Source: Bacteriovoracia bacterium (GTDB lineage: Bacteria; Bdellovibrionota; Bacteriovoracia; Bacteriovoracales; Bacteriovoracaceae). From it: a stretch of 64,000 nucleotides of DNA. Location: the NCBI GenBank assembly GCA_030431635.1, contig JAUIIL010000001.1, positions 1 through 64,000 on the forward strand, given 5' to 3'. Numbering within the stretch: the first letter of the stretch is position 1; each line of letters opens with the position of its first letter. Positions 18,695 to 28,000 of this stretch are shown here, piece after piece. Below the pieces are notes generated by a model. That model was given only the letters and a program-made list of their open reading frames with translations. It searched no databases and was not told the DNA's origin. The position numbers were made by a program, and so were the translations under genes.

Positions 18695-20068
18695 ATGAGC
18701 AGCTTTAAATCACTAGAGCCATTTGTTTTATTTGTTACCAATGATTTGGAATTAGAGAAAAAAATCTCTCCGGCTTTTGAAAAGTATGGAGCATATTTCA
18801 GTACGCAAAATACTGAAGTTGCAAGCCAGATTATTGATATCAAGAGAGTCGATGTTCTTTTAATTGATGAATCTCTTTATCAAGACAGAACAATTGCAAG
18901 CAAATATAGAAAGCATATCTTCGATCTTTACACCAAAACAGTAGAAAAAAATCCTAAAGCAGTGACTCTCGTTTTTTTTGAAAAGAAACTCTCAAACTTT
19001 ATTAACGAGTTTTCAAGAAAAAGTGAAGTTCTTATAAAACTTGATAGAAATAATATTGATAAAAATAAAGTGAACTATATTTTGCAAACTTTTTCACGCC
19101 AGAAATTTAAAAGTCTTGTTTTAAATGATTTCAAAGCAGGGAAAAAATTTTCAGCTCCTTTATTTATTTATAATGATGATAAAAATGGATACGAGTTATT
19201 TCTTAATGCGGATGAAGAATTTACGAGAGGTAAAATGGATCTTCTTATTCAAAAAGGCCATAATCGTATATTTGTAAAAAATGAAGATTTGGTAAAAATT
19301 TTTGATTCAAGTAATATGTATTTTTCAGAAGAAATGCATCAAACAAGAAAGCGCTATAAATTTTTCCTTTCTTATTTTCTCGATCATTCAGCAGATGAGA
19401 AAACTTATATAGGAAATCAACTCTCAGATCTTGGAAAAGATATTATCAAAAGACTAAGAAAATTAATTTCTCGTTTTGACAATCCGGCTGAAGCCTTGTG
19501 TAAGCTTCCTTATGTCAGATGGACAGAAATATCTCATGGTCTTAACTGCGCTATTTATATTATTATATGGGGAGATTATCTAGGACTTAAAAATACTGAT
19601 GACTTGGCCTTCGCAGCTTTTGTTCACGATCATGGAAAATTTGAAATAGACTTTAAACCAGGAACTCATGGAAAATTTTTCTCTAACCTTACAGACAATA
19701 TTGATTATAAAAAACACCCTCAGCTATGTTTAGAAATGTTAAAAAGAAAATGTATTCATCTAGATAGAAGAGTTCACGATGCTATTGCCTCTCATCATGA
19801 GAATTTTGATGGAACAGGATTTCCAAGAGGAATAAGTGGAGAAGACCTCACTGTAGAGGCCATGCTCTTAAGTATCGCAGATTTATTCGATCATTTTAAA
19901 ACGATTCATGCCTACAATCAGCATGTTACTGCTGACAAGGCCTGGGCCGAATTACTTGAAGTTCATCAGGACTCCTTGCTTGGCACAAAATACCATCCAA
20001 GACTTATCAGTAGGTTAGAGGATTTTTTTCGAATTTATCAGAAAGATAAAGTCAAAAAAACGGCGTAA
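18695..20068 (+). CDS. Receiver-like plus HD-GYP phosphodiesterase
   Basis: 457 residues, same architecture as the gene before it but less degenerate. The receiver-like N-terminus keeps D58 (VLLIDES). The C-terminal HD-GYP region has EISHGLNC (about 277), FVHDHGKFE (about 308) and ASHHENFDGTGFP (about 364). The HHE and GTGFP elements fit an active metal-dependent c-di-GMP phosphodiesterase. The start is supported by GAAGGG 6 bases upstream. The pair probably arose by duplication and may tune c-di-GMP levels; targets unknown. It lies directly before the ten-gene secreted array, 78 bp away. Confidence 0.8.
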   Translation: MSSFKSLEPFVLFVTNDLELEKKISPAFEKYGAYFSTQNTEVASQIIDIKRVDVLLIDESLYQDRTIASKYRKHIFDLYTKTVEKNPKAVTLVFFEKKLSNFINEFSRKSEVLIKLDRNNIDKNKVNYILQTFSRQKFKSLVLNDFKAGKKFSAPLFIYNDDKNGYELFLNADEEFTRGKMDLLIQKGHNRIFVKNEDLVKIFDSSNMYFSEEMHQTRKRYKFFLSYFLDHSADEKTYIGNQLSDLGKDIIKRLRKLISRFDNPAEALCKLPYVRWTEISHGLNCAIYIIIWGDYLGLKNTDDLAFAAFVHDHGKFEIDFKPGTHGKFFSNLTDNIDYKKHPQLCLEMLKRKCIHLDRRVHDAIASHHENFDGTGFPRGISGEDLTVEAMLLSIADLFDHFKTIHAYNQHVTADKAWAELLEVHQDSLLGTKYHPRLISRLEDFFRIYQKDKVKKTA

Positions 20069-20097
20069 CACCTTATTTTTTGATAATATTTTCATGT

Positions 20098-20116
20098 TTC
20101 AATGTGCTGCATTGAA
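20098..20116 (+). promoter_or_regulatory. Perfect hairpin before the first array gene
   Basis: TTCAATG and CATTGAA pair perfectly (7 bp) around a TGCTG loop, 30 bases before the first array start. It could be an operator or a leader structure for the whole array. No clear promoter or Shine-Dalgarno sequence was found for the first gene. Confidence 0.35.
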
Positions 20117-20146
20117 TATCTATTTCCCCTTCAGTACTCTCTGGCA

Positions 20147-21280
20147 ATGATGAAATCCATTCTATTTTTCCTGTTTTCCTGGATATGTCTCAGCTATGTC
20201 ATGGCCAAGGTAGAGCTTTGCAACTTTTCTTTTCTAGCAAATTCTCAAGAAGACCCTTCCACGCTTTTTATTTCCTATCTTGATTTTTTAAATGAAGAAA
20301 ATGTTTTGGAAGTTGATGAGTTTGAAGAAATACTGGTGAGGCTTGAATCGGGTGAGCTCATTAATCCTTTTGAAGTGAAAGAAGTGAATAAGGAGAATAA
20401 GGCCTATGGAGAGATTTTTCAAGACTACATCAATGTTGGGATCGATGAAGAGAAGATAAAAACTTATCTTAAATCTGTTATTCAAAAAGAAAATCAGACG
20501 GCCAAAGAGAGCAATAAAACAAAAGAAGAAGTCAAAGAGGTTTTTATGCCTATTAAGTTTGGTGAAATAAATTCAGGTTCATCCCAAGGAGATTTTGGAA
20601 TTGATTACTCTTTTGAAGTGATGATAACACCGGTAACTCATGCGCATTGGGAGAGTATTTTTGAAAAATCATTGCAGTTCGAAGATGGGGAGATTTTTGA
20701 TTTGCCAAAAACAAATATCAACCTTTTCTCTCAAGCCTTTTTTGCAGATAAACTGTCAACGACAATGGGCCACAAACCAGTCTATGAATTTCATAAAATA
20801 GCATCAGGTCTAGACTTCTCACAGGCATATAAAGGCATCCTTCATAAAGATGGCTCATCTCATGAGCTATTTACAAGACGTAATTTTATTGAACAAGAGG
20901 GTTATAGACTTCCGACTTTAGATGAGCAGAGCTTATTACTACAAAAAGCAATTGATTATTTGGGAAGTGATTTTGATAAACTCATCGATGACTATGCTTA
21001 TCTAGTTCATAACTCTAATTATAGTGTCCACAATACCGGAGAAAAAAAGCCTTTTCAGATTGAAGGACAATATTTTTATGATGTGATAGGAAATGTTGAT
21101 GAAACTTCTTTAAATATAGAAACTGAAAAAAATCAATGGAGAACGTATGAAATTTCTTGGTTTACTAGTTCTGCCTTAAGCCAGAGTAGAGGCTTATGGG
21201 ACGCCTCCTCAAGGAAAGATTTAATTAAAGGGAAAAGTAAATTTACTGGATTTCGTTTAGTGAGGACATTAAAGAAATGA
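20147..21280 (+). CDS. Array gene 1: secreted FGE/CLec-fold protein (type A)
   Basis: 377 residues from ATG 20147 (MMKS); the extension to 20102 is rejected because it would put a polar stretch before the signal peptide. Signal SILFFLFSWICLSYVMA, then KVELCNFSFLANS and a charged helical half. PVTHAHW begins the FGE-like domain, followed by PKTNINLFSQAFFADKLS (equivalent of the family PVxxVSWxDAxxYCxWLS block), EEGYRLPTLDEQ-like EQEGYRLPT, FYDVIGN and GFRLVRTLKK. Type A marks are AIDYLGSDFDKLIDDYAYL and KKPFQIEG. The catalytic Cys pair of true FGE is absent, so it is more likely a binding protein than an enzyme. Exported; ligand unknown. Confidence 0.8.
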   Translation: MMKSILFFLFSWICLSYVMAKVELCNFSFLANSQEDPSTLFISYLDFLNEENVLEVDEFEEILVRLESGELINPFEVKEVNKENKAYGEIFQDYINVGIDEEKIKTYLKSVIQKENQTAKESNKTKEEVKEVFMPIKFGEINSGSSQGDFGIDYSFEVMITPVTHAHWESIFEKSLQFEDGEIFDLPKTNINLFSQAFFADKLSTTMGHKPVYEFHKIASGLDFSQAYKGILHKDGSSHELFTRRNFIEQEGYRLPTLDEQSLLLQKAIDYLGSDFDKLIDDYAYLVHNSNYSVHNTGEKKPFQIEGQYFYDVIGNVDETSLNIETEKNQWRTYEISWFTSSALSQSRGLWDASSRKDLIKGKSKFTGFRLVRTLKK

Positions 21281-22407
21281 AAAAGCTTATAGCTTTATTT
21301 CTATTCTCTTGGATAAGCTTTTCTCAAGCCAGGGTAGAACTTTGCAATTTCTCTTTTTTAGCAAATTCCCAAGAAGATCCTTCAACTCTTTTCATCGCCT
21401 ATCTTGATTTTTTGAATGAAGAAAATGCGTTAGAAGTTAATGAATTTGAAGAGGTTTTAGTTAGGCTTGAATCGGGTGAACTCATTAACCCTTTTGAAGC
21501 TAAAGAGGTGAGTAAAGAGAATGAATCTTATGGGAGAGTTTTTCAAGACTATATTAACGTTGGAGTCGATGAAGAAAGAGTGAAAACTTATCTAGAGTCG
21601 ATTGTAAAAAAAGAAAAACAAACTCAAAGTGAGATAGATAGAACAAAAAAAGAGGTGAAAGATACTTTTTCCCCTATACAGTTTGGAGAGATTATTCCAG
21701 ATTCATCTAAAGGCGATTTTGGAATTGATTACTCCTTTGAAGTAATGGTTACACCAGTTACCAATGCTCATTGGAATTCTATTTTTGAGAAACCTTCTTT
21801 GAGTTTGGGATGGGATATTTTTGATAGGCCAAAAACAAATATAAATTATTACTCTCAAGCAGTTTTTGCAGATATTCTTTCAGCCAAAAATGGATTTGAA
21901 CCTGTTTTTCATATGGAATCAAAAGAATTAAGAAAGGGGACGAGTGCTTTTGGTGGGGATTTAATTATAGAGACTGATCGTAAGCGCTGGAAAATGCCGA
22001 GCTCTATCATTTATCAATCGGGCTACAGACTACCGACAATCGAAGAACAATATCTCGTATTTCAAAAAGCTAGAGATTTTATTGGAGAAAAAGATTTTGA
22101 AAAGAGAGTTGGAGACTTTGCTCACTTATCTCATAATTCTAATAATCAAACTTCTCCAGTCGCAACGAAAAAGGCTTATTTTTTTAATAACATAAAATTC
22201 TACGACATTATTGGAAATATTAGAGAAACAAGTTTGAAAGAGTCTTTAAATCCTTTAGGTGCTACTGGAGCATTTTATGACTTTCAATCACATACTGGCT
22301 CCTATCAAACTCATCCCAAAGGTTTACTAGACTACGCTCATTTTGAAGAAAAAACAGCGAGAATGGATAACTTAGGTTTTCGTCTAGTAAGGACATTGAA
22401 AAAATGA
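21277..22407 (+). CDS. Array gene 2: secreted FGE/CLec-fold protein (type B)
   Basis: 376 residues. Signal MKKLIALFLFSWISFSQA, mature start RVELCNFSF. FGE-like landmarks: PVTNAHW, PKTNINYYSQAVFADILS, SGYRLPTIEEQ, FYDIIGN and GFRLVRTLKK. Type B marks: ARDFIGEKDFEKRVGDFAHL and PVATKKAYFFNN. The central block (FEPVF, FIGEKDFEKRVGD) is closest to array gene 10 although the two sit at opposite ends. The start codon overlaps the stop of gene 1 (ATGA), with AGGAC in the gene 1 tail as the likely ribosome site. A single Cys remains in the mature protein. Confidence 0.8.
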   Translation: MKKLIALFLFSWISFSQARVELCNFSFLANSQEDPSTLFIAYLDFLNEENALEVNEFEEVLVRLESGELINPFEAKEVSKENESYGRVFQDYINVGVDEERVKTYLESIVKKEKQTQSEIDRTKKEVKDTFSPIQFGEIIPDSSKGDFGIDYSFEVMVTPVTNAHWNSIFEKPSLSLGWDIFDRPKTNINYYSQAVFADILSAKNGFEPVFHMESKELRKGTSAFGGDLIIETDRKRWKMPSSIIYQSGYRLPTIEEQYLVFQKARDFIGEKDFEKRVGDFAHLSHNSNNQTSPVATKKAYFFNNIKFYDIIGNIRETSLKESLNPLGATGAFYDFQSHTGSYQTHPKGLLDYAHFEEKTARMDNLGFRLVRTLKK

Positions 22408-23528
22408 TAAAGCAGGCTACTTTATTCTTACTCTTCTTGGCTTACACCAGCTCTGTCATGGCCATGGTAGAGCTTTGCAACTTTTCTTTTCTAGAAAACT
22501 CCCAGGAAGATCCTTCCACTCTTTTTATCTCTTATCTTGATTTTTTAAATGAAGAAAATGCTTTGGATATTGATGAGTTTGAAGAAGTGTTAGTTAGGCT
22601 TGAATCAGGAACTCTCATTAATCCTTTTGAAGCTAAAGAGGTGAGTAAAGAGAACAAGGCCTATGGAGAGATTTTTCAAGATTATATCAATGTTGGGATC
22701 GATGAAGAGAAGATAAAAACTTATCTTAAATCAATTGTGAAGAGAGAGAGGCAAACGGCCCAAGAGACGAGTAAAACAAAGAAAGAAGTTAAAGATGCTT
22801 TTCTTCCAATAGAGTTTGGAGTCATTACACCTGGTTCATCTGAAAGAGAGTTTGAAATTGATTACTCGCTTGAAGTGATGACGACACCTGTAACTTATGC
22901 TCATTGGAATAGTGTATTTAAAAAACCTCTTCTAGCTGAAGAAAGCGGGTTTTTTGATTATCCAAAAACTAACGTAAATTTTTATTCTCAGGCTTTTTTT
23001 GCTGACAAGTTTTCAGTCATAAAGCGATACAGTCCAGCTTATAGTTTTGATGACACAAGCTTAGAGAACTTGGGAGCTTATGAAGGTTTTTTAGATAAAG
23101 GGAAGAAAGGGTGGAAGCTTCAAGTCGAACGTGATTTTACTGAAGAAGAAGGCTATAGATTGCCAACTGTAAATGAACAAAAGCTATTACTGAAGAGGGG
23201 GATTGAATATCTTGGAAGTAATTTTGATAATCTCATCGATGATTACGCCTATCTTAACCATAATTCAAACCGTTCAATCCACCATACAGGTAGCAAAGAG
23301 CCTTTTCAAATAGAAGGAAGATTATTTTATGATATTATTGGGAATGTTTCAGAAAGTGCTCTAATGCCTATTAACCAATCAGGTAAAGATAGAGCTTATT
23401 TTTTTTATGAAACAAATGGATCCAGCTTACGCTCAAAACAAAACTTTAAAAATGAACAGCAAACACTTCTCATCTACACAAGAGGTAGTTTTAAAGGACT
23501 GCGCTTGGTGAGGACATTAAAAAAATGA
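22404..23528 (+). CDS. Array gene 3: secreted FGE/CLec-fold protein (type A)
   Basis: 374 residues. Signal MIKQATLFLLFLAYTSSVMA is almost the same as that of array gene 8. Landmarks: PVTYAHW, PKTNVNFYSQAFFADKFS, EEGYRLPTVNEQ, FYDIIGN and GLRLVRTLKK. Type A marks: GIEYLGSNFDNLIDDYAYL and KEPFQIEG. The segment between IGN and the tail is shorter and lacks close relatives in the array. ATGA overlap with gene 2. Exported; function unknown. Confidence 0.8.
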   Translation: MIKQATLFLLFLAYTSSVMAMVELCNFSFLENSQEDPSTLFISYLDFLNEENALDIDEFEEVLVRLESGTLINPFEAKEVSKENKAYGEIFQDYINVGIDEEKIKTYLKSIVKRERQTAQETSKTKKEVKDAFLPIEFGVITPGSSEREFEIDYSLEVMTTPVTYAHWNSVFKKPLLAEESGFFDYPKTNVNFYSQAFFADKFSVIKRYSPAYSFDDTSLENLGAYEGFLDKGKKGWKLQVERDFTEEEGYRLPTVNEQKLLLKRGIEYLGSNFDNLIDDYAYLNHNSNRSIHHTGSKEPFQIEGRLFYDIIGNVSESALMPINQSGKDRAYFFYETNGSSLRSKQNFKNEQQTLLIYTRGSFKGLRLVRTLKK

Positions 23529-24652
23529 CAAAACGAGCTATTTTATTTTTATTCTTCTTAATTTGCACGAGCTCTATTATGGCCAAGGTGGAGCTTTGCA
23601 ACTTCTCTTTCTTAGCAAATTCCCAAGAAGATCCTTCCACGCTTTTTATTTCCTATCTTGATTTTTTGAATGAAAAAAATGCGTTGGAAGTTGATGAATT
23701 TGAAGAAGTGTTAGTTAGGCTTGAATCAGGAACCCTCATTAATCCTTTTGAAGTGAAAGAGGTGAGTAAAGAGAACAAGGCCTATGGCGAAATTTTTCAG
23801 GACTATATTAATGTTGGGATCGATGAAGAAAAAGTGAAGGCTTATCTTGAATCGATTGTGAAGAGAGAAAGACAAACGGCCCAAGACACAGAACGAACAA
23901 AAAAAGATGTTGAAGCTGTTTTTACTCCGATTGAATTTGGAGTCATATTACCTGGTTCATCCGAAGGAGACTTTGGGATTGATTATTCTTTTGAAGTAAT
24001 GACAACACCTGTAACTTATGCTCATTGGAACACTGTTTTTGGAAAACCTCTACTTTCTGAAGAGAGAGAACTTTTTGATAAGCCTAAAACGAATATAAAC
24101 TTTTTTTCTCAATCAGTATTTGCGGATATTATGTCAAATAGCAAAGGTTTAGAACCGGTGTTTAATATAGATTTGAGTTCGAGCAATCAAGAGTTAAATG
24201 CTTATGACGGAAACATAGAAATAAAAAAAGCTAAATCTTGGAGAACGAAAGTTCCTATCAGTCAAAAAGAGGGCTATAGATTACCTACCAGAGATGAACA
24301 AATGCTTCTTATTCATCAAGCACAAGATTTTATCGGAAGAAAGGATTTTAAAGACAAGATAAGAAAGTATGCACATTTGTTGTATGATCAACCTGAAAAT
24401 AATATTTATCCAGTTGGAACGAAGGAAGCTTATCATATTAATAATCAAAGTTTTTATGACATTATTGGAAATGTCTGGGAAACACATCTATTTGAGTCGT
24501 CAAATCGTCTTGGATTAAATTATCAAATGAAATCAGCCTCGAACGCTTATCACGCCCCTTATTATAATCTTATCAATGAGCTAGATGAGTGGAGTTTAGC
24601 AGGGAGAAGAGCTCAGCTCGGATTTCGTTTAGTGAGGACACTCAAGAAATGA
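23525..24652 (+). CDS. Array gene 4: secreted FGE/CLec-fold protein (type B)
   Basis: 375 residues. Signal MTKRAILFLFFLICTSSIMA. Landmarks: PVTYAHW, PKTNINFFSQSVFADIMS, KEGYRLPTRDEQ, FYDIIGNVWE and GFRLVRTLKK. FYDIIGNVWE is the closest match in the array to the canonical family block (YDMxGNVWE). Type B marks: AQDFIGRKDFKDKIRKYAHL and PVGTKEAY. The stretch AYDGNIEIK is shared with genes 5 and 9. ATGA overlap with gene 3 on one side and gene 5 on the other. Confidence 0.8.
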   Translation: MTKRAILFLFFLICTSSIMAKVELCNFSFLANSQEDPSTLFISYLDFLNEKNALEVDEFEEVLVRLESGTLINPFEVKEVSKENKAYGEIFQDYINVGIDEEKVKAYLESIVKRERQTAQDTERTKKDVEAVFTPIEFGVILPGSSEGDFGIDYSFEVMTTPVTYAHWNTVFGKPLLSEERELFDKPKTNINFFSQSVFADIMSNSKGLEPVFNIDLSSSNQELNAYDGNIEIKKAKSWRTKVPISQKEGYRLPTRDEQMLLIHQAQDFIGRKDFKDKIRKYAHLLYDQPENNIYPVGTKEAYHINNQSFYDIIGNVWETHLFESSNRLGLNYQMKSASNAYHAPYYNLINELDEWSLAGRRAQLGFRLVRTLKK

Positions 24653-25767
24653 AAAAACTGATAACATTTTTTTTATTTCTTGGAATATGCCTCGCAGAGG
24701 CCAGGGTAGAACTTTGCAATTTCTCTTTTTTAGCAAATTCCCAAGAAGATCCTTCAACTCTTTTTATCGGCTATCTCGATTTTTTAAATGAGAGAAAAGT
24801 TTTAGATATTGATGAGCTTGAAGAGGTTTTAGTTAGGCTTGAATCGGGTGAGCTCATTAATCCTTTTGAAGCTAAAGAGGTGAGTAAAGAGAATAAGGCC
24901 TATGGAGAGATTTTTCAAGATTATATCAATGTCGGAGTTGATAAAGAAAAAGTGAAAGCTTATTTTGAATCGATTATTCAAAGAGAAAAACAAACTCAAA
25001 GTGAGGTAGATAGAACAAAAAAAGAGGTGAAAGATACTTTTTTCCCTATACAGTTTGGAGAGATTATTCCAGATTCATCTAAAGGTGATTTTGGAATTGA
25101 TTACTCCTTTGAAGTAATGACAACACCTGTAACTCATGCTCATTGGGATAGTATTTTTGAAAAGCCTCTTCTTGTTGAAGAAAGTGAGCTTTTTGATAAA
25201 CCCAAGACAAATGTGAATTTTTTTGCTCAAACAGTTTTTGCTGATTTGTTATCAAAGAGTAAGGGATATGATCCTGCTTTTAATATAAATTTTAAAAAAG
25301 CAATTAAGGGCTCAAGTGCTTACGATGGAAATATCGAAATAAAGCAGGAACATCATTGGAGAACGAAAACTCCTGTTACTCAAAAAACGGGCTATAGATT
25401 ACCTACTAGAGATGAACAAAAACTTCTTCTTCAACAAGCTCAAGACTTTGTTGGGAAAAAGAATTTTAAAGAAAAAATAGGAGAATATGCACATCTATTT
25501 CTTAATTCCGAGAACCATAGTTACCCTGTTGCAACGAAGGAAGCTTATTATCTTAACAATAGAGATTTTTATGACATTATTGGAAATGTCAGGGAAGTTC
25601 ACTTAGTCGAGTCGCCAACTCGATTTGGGGTATTTTATCAAATAAACTCAGGCACGGGTTCTTATAAAAATTTTGATGATAATTTTTTTCAAGAGATACA
25701 TGAAGGGAGCCTATTAACGAGAAGAACTGAACTTGGGTTTCGCTTGGTGAGGACATTAAAGAAATGA
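24649..25767 (+). CDS. Array gene 5: secreted FGE/CLec-fold protein (type B)
   Basis: 372 residues from ATG 24649, which overlaps the gene 4 stop; a longer frame back to 24589 lies inside gene 4 and is rejected because the signal peptide MKKLITFFLFLGICLAEA begins at 24649. Landmarks: PVTHAHW, PKTNVNFFAQTVFADLLS, TGYRLPTRDEQ, FYDIIGN, SGTGSY (position of the family RGGSW block) and GFRLVRTLKK. The middle (KPKTNVNFFAQ, GYDPAFNI) is nearly the same as gene 9. One Cys in the mature protein. Confidence 0.8.
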   Translation: MKKLITFFLFLGICLAEARVELCNFSFLANSQEDPSTLFIGYLDFLNERKVLDIDELEEVLVRLESGELINPFEAKEVSKENKAYGEIFQDYINVGVDKEKVKAYFESIIQREKQTQSEVDRTKKEVKDTFFPIQFGEIIPDSSKGDFGIDYSFEVMTTPVTHAHWDSIFEKPLLVEESELFDKPKTNVNFFAQTVFADLLSKSKGYDPAFNINFKKAIKGSSAYDGNIEIKQEHHWRTKTPVTQKTGYRLPTRDEQKLLLQQAQDFVGKKNFKEKIGEYAHLFLNSENHSYPVATKEAYYLNNRDFYDIIGNVREVHLVESPTRFGVFYQINSGTGSYKNFDDNFFQEIHEGSLLTRRTELGFRLVRTLKK

Positions 25768-26882
25768 AAAAGTTAATAGCTTTATTTTTACTTTCTTGGA
25801 TGTGCCTCGCAAAGGCCAGGGTAGAACTTTGCCATTTCTCTTTCTTGGTAAGGTCTCAAGAAGATCCTTCCACGTTTTTTATCTCCTACCTCGATTTTTT
25901 AAATGAGAGAAAAGTTTTAGATGTTGATGAGTTTGAAGAAGTACTAGTGAGGCTTGAATCAGGAGCTCTGATTAATCCTTTTGAAGCTAAAGAGGTGAGT
26001 AAAGAGAATAAAGCCTATGGAGAGGTTTTTCAAGATTATATCAATGTCGGAATCGATAAGGAGAAGATAAAAAATTATCTAGAATCGATTGTAAAAAAAG
26101 AAAAACAAACAGCACGAGAAATAAACAAAACAAAAGAAGAAGTTAAAAATGTTTTTTCTTCGGTTCAGACTGGAGAGATCACTCCAGGTTCATCTAAAGG
26201 AAAGTTTGAAATTGATTACTCCTTTGAAGTAATGACAACTCCAGTGACAGTTGCTCAATGGGATAAAGTCTTACTTTTTGAGTTCGCTCCAAGTAGCATA
26301 GGCTCTTTAGAAATGCCCAAAACAAATATAAATTTTTTCTCTCAAGCTTTTTTTGCGGATAGATTATCAGAGATGAACAATTACAGGCCCGTTTATCGTT
26401 TTGACGATATTAATAGTGACAATTTAAGCGCATACGGGGGGCGTTTAAAAGGGTATGGAGGATGGGAACTTAAAACGATCCGAGATTTGACGAACGAAGA
26501 AGGCTATAGATTACCGACTTTAAATGAACAAAAACTGTTAATGCAAAAAGCTATCGACTATCTCGGCGATGACTTTGATGAGCTCATAGACGATTATGCT
26601 TATTTAAGTCATAATTCAAATCTTTTAATTCAGAATACGACTGATAAAAAACCTTTTCAAATTGAAGGGCAATCCTTTTATGATGTCATTGGAAATGTTG
26701 CTGAAAGTGCTCTTAAACTTCAAAGGAGATTAAGAGCAGATAATTTCTATACTTTTCATGAAGGTAGTGGTTCTAGTTTAAGTTCAAAAAAAACGTTTGA
26801 AAAAACCTATCCTCAGAATACTCTTAATGGTAGTGAAGGCAATTTTCGAGGACTACGTCTAGTAAGGACATTAAAGAAATGA
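25764..26882 (+). CDS. Array gene 6: secreted FGE/CLec-fold protein (type A)
   Basis: 372 residues. Signal MKKLIALFLLSWMCLAKA resembles gene 2 although the C-terminal half is type A. Mature start RVELCHFSFLVRS differs from the usual NFSFLANS. Landmarks: PVTVAQWDKV (as in gene 8), PKTNINFFSQAFFADRLS, EEGYRLPTLNEQ, FYDVIGN, GSGSSLSS and GLRLVRTLKK. Type A marks: AIDYLGDDFDELIDDYAYL and KKPFQIEG. The combination of a gene-2-like signal and a gene-8-like domain start suggests mosaic descent. Confidence 0.8.
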   Translation: MKKLIALFLLSWMCLAKARVELCHFSFLVRSQEDPSTFFISYLDFLNERKVLDVDEFEEVLVRLESGALINPFEAKEVSKENKAYGEVFQDYINVGIDKEKIKNYLESIVKKEKQTAREINKTKEEVKNVFSSVQTGEITPGSSKGKFEIDYSFEVMTTPVTVAQWDKVLLFEFAPSSIGSLEMPKTNINFFSQAFFADRLSEMNNYRPVYRFDDINSDNLSAYGGRLKGYGGWELKTIRDLTNEEGYRLPTLNEQKLLMQKAIDYLGDDFDELIDDYAYLSHNSNLLIQNTTDKKPFQIEGQSFYDVIGNVAESALKLQRRLRADNFYTFHEGSGSSLSSKKTFEKTYPQNTLNGSEGNFRGLRLVRTLKK

Positions 26883-28000
26883 CAAAGCAGGTTACTTTAT
26901 TTTTATTTTTTCTGATATGCTTCGCTGAAGCCAAGGTAGAGCTTTGTAACTTTTCTTTTCTAGCAAACTCCCAAGAAGACCCTTCGACTCTTTTTATTTC
27001 CTATCTTGATTTTTTAAATGAGAAAAAAGTTTTGGATATTGATGAGTTTGAAGAAGTGCTAGTAAGGCTTGAGTCAGGTGAACTCATTAATCCTTTTGAG
27101 GCCAAAGAAGTGAATAAAGAGAATGAGTCTTATGGGAGAGTTTTTCAGGACTATATCAATATCGGGATAGATGAACAGAGAATAAAGTCTCATCTTGAGA
27201 CTATAGTTCAAAGAGAAAGACAAACGGCACGAGAAACCAATAAAACTAAAGAAGAGGTCAAAGATCTCTTTTTCCCATTAAAGTTTGAAGAAGTTATCGC
27301 TGGATCATCCCAAGGGGAGTTTGGAATTGACTACTCGTTTGAAATGATGATTACGCCTGTTACACGTGCTCATTGGAAAACAATTTTTGAGAAAACAATT
27401 TTGGTTGAAGATATGGAGGAACTTGATCTTCCACAAATAGGTATAAATTTTCTTTCGCAATCTATTTTTGCTGATCTTCTCTCTCAAAGTAAAAATTTAG
27501 AACCTGTGTATAAAATAAACTTTCTAGACCCCGATTATAAAGAGAGCGCCTATAAAGGGAATTTGAGAAGAGGGAATGATATTGATAGATGGCTAATACT
27601 TTCTAGAAATGACCTTCATTTAAGTGAAGGTTATAGACTACCAACCCGTAATGAACAACTCCTCATGCTACAAAAGGCAGTTGATTTTATTGGTCAAGAC
27701 GTATTTAGGGATAAGCTAGGTGATTATGCTTATTTATCTCATAACTCTTTTGGACAATTACAACCTGTAGCAACCAAGAAACCCTACCTTTTTAACAATA
27801 CTCGATTTTACGACATCATCGGAAATGTCCGAGAAAATTTATTCGATAGTAAGCATGTAGAGGGTATTTATAGTTTTCATTCTAATATGGGGGGATTTAA
27901 CGATAACCTCACGACATATTCACAAGAGGTAGATGAGCATGTTTTAAATACAAGCCGAACGGATACAGGACTTCGCTTAGTAAGGACATTGAAAAAATGA
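26879..28000 (+). CDS. Array gene 7: secreted FGE/CLec-fold protein (type B)
   Basis: 373 residues. Signal MTKQVTLFLFFLICFAEA. Landmarks: PVTRAHW, a divergent LPQIGINFLSQSIFADLLS block (PKTN replaced by PQIG), SEGYRLPTRNEQ, FYDIIGN and GLRLVRTLKK. Type B marks: AVDFIGQDVFRDKLGDYAYL and PVATKKPYLFNN. The region after FYDIIGN is the least similar of the type B set (NMGGFND in place of GTGSY). ATGA overlaps at both ends. Confidence 0.8.
   Translation: MTKQVTLFLFFLICFAEAKVELCNFSFLANSQEDPSTLFISYLDFLNEKKVLDIDEFEEVLVRLESGELINPFEAKEVNKENESYGRVFQDYINIGIDEQRIKSHLETIVQRERQTARETNKTKEEVKDLFFPLKFEEVIAGSSQGEFGIDYSFEMMITPVTRAHWKTIFEKTILVEDMEELDLPQIGINFLSQSIFADLLSQSKNLEPVYKINFLDPDYKESAYKGNLRRGNDIDRWLILSRNDLHLSEGYRLPTRNEQLLMLQKAVDFIGQDVFRDKLGDYAYLSHNSFGQLQPVATKKPYLFNNTRFYDIIGNVRENLFDSKHVEGIYSFHSNMGGFNDNLTTYSQEVDEHVLNTSRTDTGLRLVRTLKK

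Noticed and set aside
20102-20146. Extended N-terminus of array gene 1
   Set aside because: It would place a Cys-rich polar stretch before the signal peptide, unlike the other nine copies.
24589-24648. Extended N-terminus of array gene 5
   Set aside because: Lies inside gene 4; the signal peptide and ATGA overlap fix the start at 24649.
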